A DNA stretch of 25,055 nt from Dehalococcoidia bacterium UBA2588 (GTDB lineage: Bacteria; Chloroflexota; Dehalococcoidia; Lucifugimonadales; UBA3495): NCBI GenBank assembly GCA_002339805.1, contig DDKW01000020.1, positions 62,765-87,819 of the forward strand, in the 5' to 3' direction. Below the pieces are notes generated by a model that was given only the letters and a program-made list of their open reading frames with translations, made no database searches and was not told the origin of the DNA. Shown here one piece after another: positions 16,101 to 24,380 of this stretch; position 1 is the stretch's first letter, and each line of letters starts with the position of its first letter. A program made the position numbers and the translations under genes.

Positions 16101-16129
16101 ATTATAGTTTTCTATGTTACAGTGGTCAA
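16101..16129 (-). promoter_or_regulatory. Promoter of the pheS-pheT-moeA operon
   Basis: On the minus strand, TTGACC (16129-16124), a 17-base spacer and TATAAT (16106-16101) form a near-consensus promoter. Transcription would start near 16094, giving a leader of about 57 bases. I saw no leader-peptide ORF with phenylalanine codons in it and no T-box-like structure. Confidence 0.75.
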
Positions 16130-16155
16130 GAATCACGGCAATACTGTATTTGTAC

Positions 16156-17406
16156 ATGAAAAAACTTCAAAGCATAATTAGGCGTCTAAAATATCCGGGC
16201 TGGACAGTATTTTTATTATCTTTCTGCAACTTGATAGTAGAGGGTGGTGCGAAGAATGCTGAATCAGTGTTTTATTTAGCTTTAAAAAACGGCTTTAAAA
16301 CTGGAGCCACGGTCACATCGCTGGTTTTTTCTCTTGGTGGATTATTTGGAGCTATAGCATCACCATTACTTGGCCGATTACTCGACAAGTTAGGGCCCAA
16401 ACGCTTTTTTGTGCTAGCAGGGATAATTATTTTTGTAGGTTGGCAGTTAAGCAGCTATGCTCCTAACTTATGGTATTTATATATTTTTTATAGTTTTATA
16501 GCTGCTGTAGGTCACACGTCAGTGTCATCATTTACGGCAATGGCCACTTTATCACCTTGGTTCCCAACCAGTAGAGGGACGGTTCTTGGATTGGCAGATG
16601 CTGGAAATCCATTTGGTCAGGCTATTTTTACTCCGTTATCTCAAGCACTGGTTTTGGGATTTGGTTGGCGATGGTCATTCAGGATACTTGGTACAATTTT
16701 TTTCTTGCTTGTTGTCCCTTTGAATTTATTATTGCAAAAACCGTTGCTTAAAAATGAAAACTTACACCTTTCTGAAATGGCGGATTCTACTCCCAGGAAA
16801 CAATCCAATTCTTTTAAAGCATATAAAATCCAGTCTGTTTGGTGGATGATAGGAGCGAGAGGCTTTTTGTCTATTTCGAATCAAATGATTCGGTTACATA
16901 TTTTGGCATTTTTTGTTTTATCTGGTTATGATCAAATGAATGCAGCTACCGCGGTTGGTTTGATTGGTGCTCTGAGCGTGCTCGGAAGGCCTAGTTTGGG
17001 TTATTTGTCTGACAAGGTAGGCCGAGAAAGCATGTTCACCTTTGGTATAACCCTTCAGATAATAGCCTTATCTGTGTTGATTATGACTAATAATATGAAT
17101 AATTTGTTTCCAATATTATTATATGTAGCATTTTCCGGCCTTACCGATGGTATTGGGGGGTTAATTCTATCGGCTAAAGCCGGCGATATTTATCCCAGAG
17201 AATACCTAGGAGAAATCTTAGGTTTGGTTGAAATTGGACGAGGCATAGGAATAGCTGTGGGCCCTATATTAGGAGGTATTTTATTTGACCTAAAAGGGGA
17301 TTACTTGTTAGCATTCACTATTGCTATGGTATTGTCTGTTTTATCAATATTTTGTAGTTGGATGATCCGGGTTTTCGAAAACCCAAAGATCAATTCTTTC
17401 CCATAG
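16156..17406 (+). CDS. MFS transporter, 12 transmembrane segments
   Basis: Integral membrane secondary transporter of the major facilitator superfamily, 416 residues from this start. The classic loop 2-3 motif is seen as GRLLDKLGPKRFF, and the matching loop 8-9 motif as GYLSDKVGRESMF. About twelve hydrophobic segments split into two halves around a polar loop (LLKNENLHLSEMADSTPRKQ). The overall pattern is nearest to monocarboxylate/oxalate-formate-type (MCT/OFA) members, but the substrate is unknown. The start is uncertain: an earlier ATG at 16114 would add 14 residues and would place the pheS promoter inside the gene. I prefer ATG at 16156 (MKKLQSIIRR), although neither start has a clear ribosome site. 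Divergent from pheS. The next gene begins 16 bases after the stop. Confidence 0.88.
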   Translation: MKKLQSIIRRLKYPGWTVFLLSFCNLIVEGGAKNAESVFYLALKNGFKTGATVTSLVFSLGGLFGAIASPLLGRLLDKLGPKRFFVLAGIIIFVGWQLSSYAPNLWYLYIFYSFIAAVGHTSVSSFTAMATLSPWFPTSRGTVLGLADAGNPFGQAIFTPLSQALVLGFGWRWSFRILGTIFFLLVVPLNLLLQKPLLKNENLHLSEMADSTPRKQSNSFKAYKIQSVWWMIGARGFLSISNQMIRLHILAFFVLSGYDQMNAATAVGLIGALSVLGRPSLGYLSDKVGRESMFTFGITLQIIALSVLIMTNNMNNLFPILLYVAFSGLTDGIGGLILSAKAGDIYPREYLGEILGLVEIGRGIGIAVGPILGGILFDLKGDYLLAFTIAMVLSVLSIFCSWMIRVFENPKINSFP

Positions 17407-17422
17407 TGAATGAGGAGGTAAT

Positions 17423-17773
17423 ATGCCAATAATTCAAAGACCATACGTTCCACCAGATGATGAAATTCCCAAAGATGAGAATTTCGTAACTCCAGGTTCA
17501 GTGAACTCAGATGAAATTTCTGACGAACCTATAACTTTCTATGCTGATTCTTTGCATATTTATTCCAGTTTGTACTCAGCGGTCTTATTTTTTGGGGAAC
17601 AAATGGAAGAACGGGAACCCATATTAAGAAGCAGGATAAAAGTCAGTCCACAAATGTTGAAAGCGATAGCAGTATTGGCTACCAAACATGTTAAAGATTA
17701 TGAGAACGCGATAGGCCCGATTGAACTTCCACCACAAGTATATGATGCTTGGGAAATCGAATCCGATGAATGA
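17423..17773 (+). CDS. Small acidic protein, DUF3467-like
   Basis: Length is 116 residues. The N-terminal 35 residues are proline- and acid-rich and look disordered. From about 37 the sequence (ITFYADSLHIYSSLYSAVLFFG, then IKVSPQMLKAIAVLATKHVKDYENAIGPI) resembles the DUF3467 pattern: a strand with Y-A-D, a FG turn, a MSP/VSP-x-x-x-K-A helix, and a Y-E-x-x-x-G-x-I end. This is my pattern match, not a search result. The ribosome site GAGGAGG (17412-17418) is the strongest in the window. It follows the MFS gene by 16 bases, and its end overlaps the next gene by 8 bases. Function unknown. Confidence 0.78.
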   Translation: MPIIQRPYVPPDDEIPKDENFVTPGSVNSDEISDEPITFYADSLHIYSSLYSAVLFFGEQMEEREPILRSRIKVSPQMLKAIAVLATKHVKDYENAIGPIELPPQVYDAWEIESDE

Positions 17774-18263
17774 TGAAGATCAGTTACTGAATGAGGATTG
17801 GAGTACTCCAGTTGTAGTAACGCCAGGATCTGACAAATCTACTCCGGATGATTGGGAATGGAGGCGAGTAGGTGCCGCGATATCCACTAAAGCTGAATAC
17901 CATATAAATCATAGTGATGTTAGCAGGGTTACTTTCGGAGAATTGTGCGACGATGACTTGGGTGAAGATTCACAATTCAGGATTAAAAAGTCAATTCCGA
18001 TAGTGATAATTGATTCACTAGACACCTATTGGGCAGGAGAATGTAAATCTATGCTTCCTCTATCTGGGTTGAGAGTTCCTGTTTCTGGAGATACTATAGC
18101 GGAGGCTAAGTCTAAGTTGGCAACTGATCTAGCAGCACAATTCAGATTATTGTTAATATTGAATTCTTCTATGGCAGGTAAATTAGCGCCAGGATTGAAA
18201 CGTAATTTAGAATTATATGACTCAGTATTGGAGAGTCGTAATTCTGAGACCTCTGTTAAATAG
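17766..18263 (+). CDS. Hypothetical protein with a HicB-like segment
   Basis: Length is 165 residues from ATG at 17766 (MNDEDQLLNED), which overlaps the previous stop by 8 bases. A reading from 17721 would add 15 residues inside the upstream gene, which is less likely. The N-terminal 45 residues are acidic. The middle part (about 80-130: VIIDSLDTYWAGECKSMLPL, then GLRVPVSGDTIAEAKSKLATDLA) resembles the HicB fold pattern W-x-A-x-C ... L-x-G-x-x-V-S-G-D-T-x-x-E-A. A helical tail follows. No HicA toxin-like gene is adjacent, so a toxin-antitoxin call is not supported. The stop overlaps the convergent proS end by 8 bases. Confidence 0.72.
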   Translation: MNDEDQLLNEDWSTPVVVTPGSDKSTPDDWEWRRVGAAISTKAEYHINHSDVSRVTFGELCDDDLGEDSQFRIKKSIPIVIIDSLDTYWAGECKSMLPLSGLRVPVSGDTIAEAKSKLATDLAAQFRLLLILNSSMAGKLAPGLKRNLELYDSVLESRNSETSVK

Positions 18264-19950
18264 AATTTACAATGTGGTCTATAGTCTCTCCGAGTGGAAC
18301 ACTATATGTTTCAAGTGTTTTTCTTAGTTTGATTTCACAGATATCATTATTTAGATTTCTGGGACTGACTATGACCTGTAAAGGGATACCGAATAGTTCA
18401 GAATCTCTAAATTTTACCCCTGCGCTTTGATCTGTCCTATCATCAAATAAACAAGTAACGCCGTGATCCCAAAGAGAATCATATATTGCGTGAGCTTTTT
18501 CATAGCATGTTTCATCATTGGCATTTAAAGCTATAAGATGTACCTGATAAGGGCTAACATTTTTAGGGAATATTATTCCTTTATCATCGTGGTTTGATTC
18601 TACTACCGCCGCTAGAAGTCTTCCTACTCCTATCCCATAGCAGCCCATTAAAGGGAATTGTTGTTTTCCATCTTGATCTGTGAAATGTAGTCCTAATGAC
18701 TCAGAAAAAAATGACCCAAGTTTGAATATATGGCCTATCTCGATTCCTCGAACCGCTTCTAACTTACCATTGCATTCATTGCATAAATGCATTTCGGTAA
18801 CTGTTGAAATATCCGCTATTTGATTGACATGAAAATCTCTTTGATAATTTATATTGACAATATGTGTTCCTGGCTTATTCCCGCCAGCAGTAAGGTTCTT
18901 TTTAGTAACTATGGATGTATCTCCTATTATGTTTATATTACTTATTCCCAGCGGAGACATAGACCCAAGAACTAGGCCTTCTTGTTCGATTTCTGCAGTA
19001 GATGCAGCTCTTAATTCTGTAGCATTTAGTATATGCTTCAATTTCACTTCATTTATGTTTAGATCCCCGCGTATACAAACCATAACTAGTTGGCCATCAG
19101 CGGAGTAGCAAAGTGATTTTAATGTTTGATTGGCATTAATATTAAGGAAATTACAAACTTCCTCGATAGTTGTTACTCCTGGTGTAGATATTTCTGCTTG
19201 AGGTGCTTCTGTATCATGATTTTCAGCGGGTAAGATCCCAATGGCTTTTTCGACGTTAGCGGTGTACTGGCAATTGGAGCAAGTGATTACAGTATCTTCT
19301 CCCGATTCGGTTGGATATATGAATTCGTGTGAATCTTTGCCTCCTATAGCTCCACTATCAGCTTCAGCCATTAACACAGGTATTTCACATTTTTGGTAAA
19401 TATTTTTATAGGCTATTGCCATGGATTCATATATTTCATCCAAAGAATCTTCGTTGGCACTAAAGCTATACGCATCTTTCATAGAAAATTCACGTACTCT
19501 AATAAGTCCCGCGCGAGGTCTCGCTTCATCTCTAAATTTGGTTTGGATTTGATACAAGGTAAAAGGTAGGTCTTTATAGCTTTGGATGATGGATTTACTT
19601 ATAGTAGTTACAGATTCTTCGTGAGTAGGTGCCAACACAAGGCCTCTTTGTCTTCTATCCTTAAGTGTGAACAAATTATCTCCAAAAGCTGTTGTACGCC
19701 CCGTTAAATCCCATAATTCTTGCGGCTGAATATGAGGCATTAAAATTTCTTGGGCTCCGGTTTTGTCCATTTCGTAACGGATTATGGATTCTATATTTTT
19801 GATTGCTTTTAACGCTAATGGAAGATAGGAATAAATCCCAGCCCCAAGTTGATGTATAAAGCCTGCTTGTAATAGTAATGCGTGGCTAGACGTTTCTGCA
19901 TCTGATCCTGTGTCACGTAGTGTCTTATAAGCGAGTTGCGTGAGCTTCAT
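18256..19950 (-). CDS. proS: Prolyl-tRNA synthetase (bacterial type)
   Basis: Class II aminoacyl-tRNA synthetase, 564 residues, the standard length for the bacterial type with an inserted editing domain. Motif 1 region: LGAGIYSYLPLALKAIKNIE (about 36-55). Motif 2: FRDEARPRAGLIRVREFSMKD. The editing insert lies about residues 225-385 (ATELRAASTAEIEQEGLVLG region). Motif 3: GCYGIGVGRLLAAVVE. The C-terminal anticodon-binding domain starts at YQVHLIALN. The ATG at 19950 has AAGGA 7 bases upstream. It is the last gene of the isoprenoid/envelope cluster, 41 bases after ispG, and ends in an 8-base tail-to-tail overlap with the plus-strand gene. Confidence 0.97.
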   Translation of the reverse strand: MKLTQLAYKTLRDTGSDAETSSHALLLQAGFIHQLGAGIYSYLPLALKAIKNIESIIRYEMDKTGAQEILMPHIQPQELWDLTGRTTAFGDNLFTLKDRRQRGLVLAPTHEESVTTISKSIIQSYKDLPFTLYQIQTKFRDEARPRAGLIRVREFSMKDAYSFSANEDSLDEIYESMAIAYKNIYQKCEIPVLMAEADSGAIGGKDSHEFIYPTESGEDTVITCSNCQYTANVEKAIGILPAENHDTEAPQAEISTPGVTTIEEVCNFLNINANQTLKSLCYSADGQLVMVCIRGDLNINEVKLKHILNATELRAASTAEIEQEGLVLGSMSPLGISNINIIGDTSIVTKKNLTAGGNKPGTHIVNINYQRDFHVNQIADISTVTEMHLCNECNGKLEAVRGIEIGHIFKLGSFFSESLGLHFTDQDGKQQFPLMGCYGIGVGRLLAAVVESNHDDKGIIFPKNVSPYQVHLIALNANDETCYEKAHAIYDSLWDHGVTCLFDDRTDQSAGVKFRDSELFGIPLQVIVSPRNLNNDICEIKLRKTLETYSVPLGETIDHIVNSI

Positions 19951-19991
19951 TGGATTGTCCTTATCCCCATCGTGTTTTTATATATTCTAAC

Positions 19992-21122
19992 TTACGCGTT
20001 AGAAGGGGTGTTTTCTATTTCTTCCATTAGTGCTGCGAGCATATTTTCTTCTGGAACTACTTTTACTTTTTCACCTTTTTTGAATATTATTGCTCTGCCC
20101 GCACCTGCTGCTATTCCAATGTCTGCATCTTTGGCTTCACCAGGACCGTTAACCTCACATCCCATCACTGCAACTTTTATATTTTTATCAGTCTTCCTGA
20201 GTAATGCATCTACGTCGTTAGCTAATTTTCGCACGTCTACGTCTGCTCTCCCACAGCTTGGGCATGCAACTAGTGTTGTGCCTTTGCTTCTTAGGTTTAG
20301 TGATTTAAGGATTTCGAACCCTGCCTCTACTTCTTTTACAGGGTCATCACTCAATGAAACACGAATTGTGTCCCCTATGCCGTCATAGAGCAGGACACCT
20401 AATCCCACTGATGTCCTTATTGATCCAGCAAAGGCTGTCCCTGCTTCTGTTATGCCTAAATGGAATGGGTAAGGAACTAATTTGGCAAGCCTCCTGTACG
20501 ATTCAACTGTAGTTGGAACATCAAAAGCTTTCAGGGATATTTTGATGTCATCGAAGTCCATTTGTTCTAACAAGCTGATTTCCCATAATGCTGTAGCTAT
20601 CATGTGATCAACGACGCTATATGAATTGCTTGTGGTATCACCTGCTTTCGGTAACTTGTTGACCATATCCATATGCCTGGAAAAACCTTTGGTTTTGCCA
20701 ATTCCTCCTACAGGGGGCAAACTTCCGAAGTTGACACCAATTCTGATAGGAATTGATCTTTCTTTGGCCACTTTGACAACGTCTTTGATTTGCTCGGAAT
20801 CTCTTAAATTCCCAGGATTTAACCGTAAGCAGTCTACTCCATTTTTTGCAGCTTCAATGGCTAATTTATAATGGAAATGGATATCTGCTATCACTGGGAT
20901 CTTCACTTGTTGTTTTATTGATTTTATTGCTTCAGCTGCAGCCATGTCAGGGATTGCACAACGGATTATTTCGCAGCCAGCTTCTTCGAGTTCTTTGATT
21001 TGTTTAACAGTTGCTTTGATGTCACTGGTATTCGTCTTAGTCATGCTTTGTACAGTAATGTCATTTTTACCCCCGACTTTAACATTACCTACAGATACAA
21101 CACTGGTACTTCTTCTCATCAT
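19992..21122 (-). CDS. ispG: 4-hydroxy-3-methylbut-2-en-1-yl diphosphate synthase IspG
   Basis: Penultimate enzyme of the MEP isoprenoid pathway; it reduces MEcPP to HMBPP with a [4Fe-4S] cluster. Length is 376 residues, the short two-domain bacterial type. The TIM-barrel half contains VQSMTKTNTSDI (24-35), IPVIADIHFHYKLA and CLRLNPGN (98-105). The cluster ligands are Cys287 and Cys290 (CPSCGR), Cys322 and Glu329 (GCEVNGPGE). AAGG lies just before the ATG pair at 21122 and 21119. It follows rseP by 27 bases and sits in the same operon as dxr of the same pathway. Confidence 0.97.
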   Translation of the reverse strand: MMRRSTSVVSVGNVKVGGKNDITVQSMTKTNTSDIKATVKQIKELEEAGCEIIRCAIPDMAAAEAIKSIKQQVKIPVIADIHFHYKLAIEAAKNGVDCLRLNPGNLRDSEQIKDVVKVAKERSIPIRIGVNFGSLPPVGGIGKTKGFSRHMDMVNKLPKAGDTTSNSYSVVDHMIATALWEISLLEQMDFDDIKISLKAFDVPTTVESYRRLAKLVPYPFHLGITEAGTAFAGSIRTSVGLGVLLYDGIGDTIRVSLSDDPVKEVEAGFEILKSLNLRSKGTTLVACPSCGRADVDVRKLANDVDALLRKTDKNIKVAVMGCEVNGPGEAKDADIGIAAGAGRAIIFKKGEKVKVVPEENMLAALMEEIENTPSNA

Positions 21123-21149
21123 TAAACCTTTTTGCCTTGAGGGTGATTA

Positions 21150-22448
21150 TCATCCACCTAGGAATGATTCTCCTAATATGATTTTTTGTATATCTTTCAT
21201 TGTAACAATTATGATCAAAGTTATCAGAAATACAAAGCCCATCGCGTGGAACAAGTTTTCTCGTTGGCGCGTTAATTGCTTTCCACCTCTGATTATTTCA
21301 ATGATCACAAATAATAATCTACCACCATCTAGCATAGGTATGGGTAAGATATTCAATATCGCTAGGTTTATACTGATTATTATGGAGAGTATTATTACTC
21401 CTTGGAGACCTGCTTGTTGCGCTACTTCCCCGGTAATTTGAGCTATTCCTACAGGGCCAGTGATTTGATTCTGGATATCATTGGTTACCATGTTTCTGAT
21501 TTCATGTTGCAGTGCGTATAAGAGTCCCAAAGTTTGAGCGAATCCATCATAAACTGCTGTCCAGGGAGGATTAGACTGTCGAGTATACTCCTGGTCGATA
21601 GTATTAATTCGTATCCCACTGATCCATTGATTGTTCAAATCATCATATTTCGGAGTAACCTTAATACTTAATAAGCTTTTACTTCTCTCAACTTCCCATA
21701 CAGCTCCGGCGTCTTGAGATTCATTCAGCATTTTACGAAGGTCTGAAGGTGATTTGATAGGCATTTTGTTTGCATAAAGGATTATGTCTCCAGATTCGGC
21801 TCCTGCTAGATCTGCCGGGGATCCTGAAATTATTTCCACTATTTGGACTCGACCGCTATTCTCAATTGGTACATTATGAGGAATCATGCTGAGCGTGGCG
21901 AATACTATAATGGGATATATAAGGTTCATTAAGGCTCCAGAAAGCAATATTATGGCTCTCTGCCAAGCTGGTTTGCTTGCTAAACTTAAGGGCATCGAAG
22001 AATCCGTTTCCCCTGATAGGCGTACGAATCCTCCTAAGGGGAACAGATTTACAGAGTAGATCATATCCGCTACTAATAACTGGTTGTCTGAGATATAACG
22101 GACCTTGCCCTGATGTACTAATCCATCAAAGTCTCTGTCATTGTGAATTTGGGCAACATTATCAGTTACTCGATCTGCTTGTAGCTTGTTATTGCTCCAT
22201 ATTGACCTAATGTGGATAATCTGGCCTACATGAAGTTTGGTTTCCAGTGAAAATACGGTATCAGATGTTAAAGAAACTTCGGTTTTGCCTGTGTAAACTT
22301 TAAAAAGCCTTGGTGGATAACCGACTCCAAATTCTAAAGCTTTAACACCAAACCATCGTGCGGTAAATAGATGTCCGAATTCATGAACTAATACCACTAC
22401 TAGTAATACGCTGACGAAACTAATCAGAGTGATTATTAGACTGCTCAT
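21150..22448 (-). CDS. rseP: Site-2 protease, RseP/M50 family, with an extra segment
   Basis: Intramembrane zinc metalloprotease, 432 residues. The N-terminal membrane helix carries HEFGH (22-26); the third zinc ligand lies in LDGG (373-376). A PDZ domain occupies about 195-270 (VEIISGSPADLAGAESGDIILYAN). Membrane helices are seen near 5-25, 165-190, 350-370 and 402-417. In related proteins the conserved YSxNLFPLGGFVRLSGE block follows the first helix after about 25-30 residues; here about 70-75 extra residues (roughly 58-130) come first, with beta-like and charged character. It overlaps dxr by 4 bases (ATGA) and precedes ispG. It may control a sigma-factor pathway or clear signal peptides; the target is unknown. 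Confidence 0.93.
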   Translation of the reverse strand: MSSLIITLISFVSVLLVVVLVHEFGHLFTARWFGVKALEFGVGYPPRLFKVYTGKTEVSLTSDTVFSLETKLHVGQIIHIRSIWSNNKLQADRVTDNVAQIHNDRDFDGLVHQGKVRYISDNQLLVADMIYSVNLFPLGGFVRLSGETDSSMPLSLASKPAWQRAIILLSGALMNLIYPIIVFATLSMIPHNVPIENSGRVQIVEIISGSPADLAGAESGDIILYANKMPIKSPSDLRKMLNESQDAGAVWEVERSKSLLSIKVTPKYDDLNNQWISGIRINTIDQEYTRQSNPPWTAVYDGFAQTLGLLYALQHEIRNMVTNDIQNQITGPVGIAQITGEVAQQAGLQGVIILSIIISINLAILNILPIPMLDGGRLLFVIIEIIRGGKQLTRQRENLFHAMGFVFLITLIIIVTMKDIQKIILGESFLGG

Positions 22449-23569
22449 GAATATTTAGTTGTACAGATTTCTAAAGTCTTGCGGGATGCATCGTTTATGA
22501 TGTCATGTATGTCTCGTATATCTCGATAGGTTGTGTTGGAATGGCCATTGGACATGTGTTCGATTATGCGAGGTATATCAGTATATTTAATTTTATGTTG
22601 TAGGAATTGTTCGACAGCTATTTCATCTGCTGTATTTACTACCATAGGGTGGCTTCCTCCCATTTGAGCCGCTGTTAGAACTGTGTTAAAGGCAGGATAG
22701 CGTTCATGGTCTATGGGAAAGAAATTCATATTTATAGATTCCTTGAAATCAAGCCGTTCGAAATTTGGATTAGTAATATTATCCGGATAGAATAAGGCGT
22801 ATTGTATGGGAATCTGCATGTTTGGATTACTAATTTGAGCTTTTACTGAAGCGTCATCAAATTCAACAAGAGAGTGCACTAAACTCTGAGGGTGGATCAC
22901 AGCTTCCATTTTTTCCCATGGCATACTAAATAACCAATGAGATTCTATTATTTCAAAAGCTTTGTTGACCATCGTTGCAGAATCAATAGTAATCTTTTCG
23001 CCCATGGCCCAATTGGGATGTTTTAGAGCCATTTCTGGGGTAACGAGATCTAGTTTATTGATTGGGATGTCCCTTGTTGATCCACCAGAACCCGTAATTA
23101 TAAGTTTATGTACCTTGTTTGAACTTCCAATGCACTGCCATATGGCACTAGGTTCACTATCGACAGGGTATATTTGACCAGTAGATTCTTTTTCAATTTG
23201 TTTTATTAGTTCTCCTGCTACGACTAATGGTTCTTTATTAGATAATGCTATAGTTTTTCCTGCCTTTAAAGCAGCAATTGTAGGCTCCAATCCGATCAGC
23301 CCAGACGTTGCCATTACGACTATGTCCACTTCTGGCAAAGAACACATTTCTTCCAAGTTTAGGAAAGATACCCCCTTGCTATTAATGGCTGAATTACGAT
23401 TGCAATTCACATATTTGGGGCTGAATTCTTCTATCAATTTGTTGAATAAGTCTGTGTTATTACCAGCAGCCATACCTATGACTGATAATTGATCAGGGAA
23501 CTGCCTAACTATATCTAGGGTTTGGGTTCCAACGGATCCAGTACAACCGATAACTACTATTGTTTTCAT
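22445..23569 (-). CDS. dxr: 1-deoxy-D-xylulose 5-phosphate reductoisomerase
   Basis: First committed enzyme of the MEP pathway; NADPH- and metal-dependent. Length is 374 residues. The nucleotide-binding glycine motif is GCTGSVGTQTL (8-18). Metal ligands are Asp137, Glu139 and Glu206. Substrate residues are Ser138, Ser161, Ser197, Asn202 and Lys203 (DSATMVNK). The flexible loop HPNW (184-187) and HPQSLVHS are intact. Two motifs vary: DSEP where most family members have DSEH, and SGGSTR where SGGPFR is usual. Core catalytic residues remain, so activity is expected. It follows cdsA with a 1-base gap and is coupled to rseP through a 4-base overlap. Confidence 0.96.
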   Translation of the reverse strand: MKTIVVIGCTGSVGTQTLDIVRQFPDQLSVIGMAAGNNTDLFNKLIEEFSPKYVNCNRNSAINSKGVSFLNLEEMCSLPEVDIVVMATSGLIGLEPTIAALKAGKTIALSNKEPLVVAGELIKQIEKESTGQIYPVDSEPSAIWQCIGSSNKVHKLIITGSGGSTRDIPINKLDLVTPEMALKHPNWAMGEKITIDSATMVNKAFEIIESHWLFSMPWEKMEAVIHPQSLVHSLVEFDDASVKAQISNPNMQIPIQYALFYPDNITNPNFERLDFKESINMNFFPIDHERYPAFNTVLTAAQMGGSHPMVVNTADEIAVEQFLQHKIKYTDIPRIIEHMSNGHSNTTYRDIRDIHDIINDASRKTLEICTTKYS

Positions 23570-23570
23570 T

Positions 23571-24380
23571 TTAAGATATTGCCCAAAATATGTAATATGA
23601 GATTGGTAATGTAATCAATAATCCATCTATTCTATCTAATAGACCACCATGGCCTGGCATAAAAGTGCCTGATTCTTTTGTGTTCATAATTCTCTTTAAT
23701 TTAGATTCAAACAAATCGCCGATTTGCGCTGAGACACCAATTGCAATCCCCAGAATTGTAATTTGCGCGAGTGTAGCTGGAATCTGGATTAAACTACCTA
23801 TTGCTACAGTTATTATAACCCCTGATACAAATCCGCCTATACTACCTTCAAGCGTTTTGTTTATGCTTATTGTTGGAGCGATCTTTATTTTCCCGAATAG
23901 ACTCCCAAAAATATATGCACCTGTATCAGTAGCAAATGTTCCTATTATCGTGAGTAGTAATATTTTAAGACCTATACCGATGGGTAGAGATGTTGCTTGA
24001 TACAGTAGCAGTGCGTGAGAGAATAGGAATCCACTGTATATTGGTAATCCTATAGAATATGCGAGCATTTTGTATGGGTGCTGCTCCTTGCTATTACTCA
24101 CTGTATACAGTGCGCAGGCTATGACCAGCATCACAATTATCATTGAACTAAGATACATGAATTTGGTGATGTCCGGAGAGACTAATGCCGAGATCATAAA
24201 AACTATTACAAAGATATACGTTAGGGCTCCCGATTTACTATGCGGAGTCAATTTTAGAGCTTCGTAGGTAGATATTATGCTGATAATCATGCAACTAATA
24301 ATTACCCAGGCTCCACCGGCATATAGTATTATTCCTAGGATTGCTCCGCCGAATATTGACGATAAAGTCCTAGTCTTCAT
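23571..24380 (-). CDS. cdsA: Phosphatidate cytidylyltransferase CdsA
   Basis: Integral membrane enzyme that makes CDP-diacylglycerol from phosphatidate and CTP for phospholipid synthesis. Length is 269 residues with about 8 hydrophobic segments. The diagnostic C-terminal signature is seen: GDLFESKLKRIMNTKES, then PGHGGLLDRIDGLL. One deviation: the usual Lys-Asp pair inside the signature reads Lys-Glu here (AAA GAA in the DNA). NKTLEGSIGGF is also typical. The ATG overlaps the end of uppS by 11 bases, and the stop is 1 base from the dxr start, so uppS, cdsA and dxr form a tight operon. Confidence 0.94.
   Translation of the reverse strand: MKTRTLSSIFGGAILGIILYAGGAWVIISCMIISIISTYEALKLTPHSKSGALTYIFVIVFMISALVSPDITKFMYLSSMIIVMLVIACALYTVSNSKEQHPYKMLAYSIGLPIYSGFLFSHALLLYQATSLPIGIGLKILLLTIIGTFATDTGAYIFGSLFGKIKIAPTISINKTLEGSIGGFVSGVIITVAIGSLIQIPATLAQITILGIAIGVSAQIGDLFESKLKRIMNTKESGTFMPGHGGLLDRIDGLLITLPISYYIFWAIS

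Noticed and set aside
16033..16101. Four copies of CTCAA (TTGAG on the minus strand) in the pheS leader region
   Set aside because: Only 5 bases long and irregularly spaced (11, 28, 25), which is expected by chance in AT-rich DNA. No leader peptide or attenuator structure accompanies them.
17721..17765. Earlier start for the HicB-like gene
   Set aside because: It would lie inside the upstream gene without a ribosome site; the ATG at 17766 gives a normal short overlap.
17766..18263. HicA/HicB toxin-antitoxin pair
   Set aside because: Only a HicB-like pattern is present. The neighbour is not HicA-like (no short basic double-stranded-RNA-binding-type protein with the catalytic His).
19985..20004. 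Stem TTCTAAC/GTTAGAA with a 6-base loop at the end of ispG
   Set aside because: The stem is short and AT-rich and is not followed by a T-run on either strand, so a terminator is not supported. proS probably reads through.
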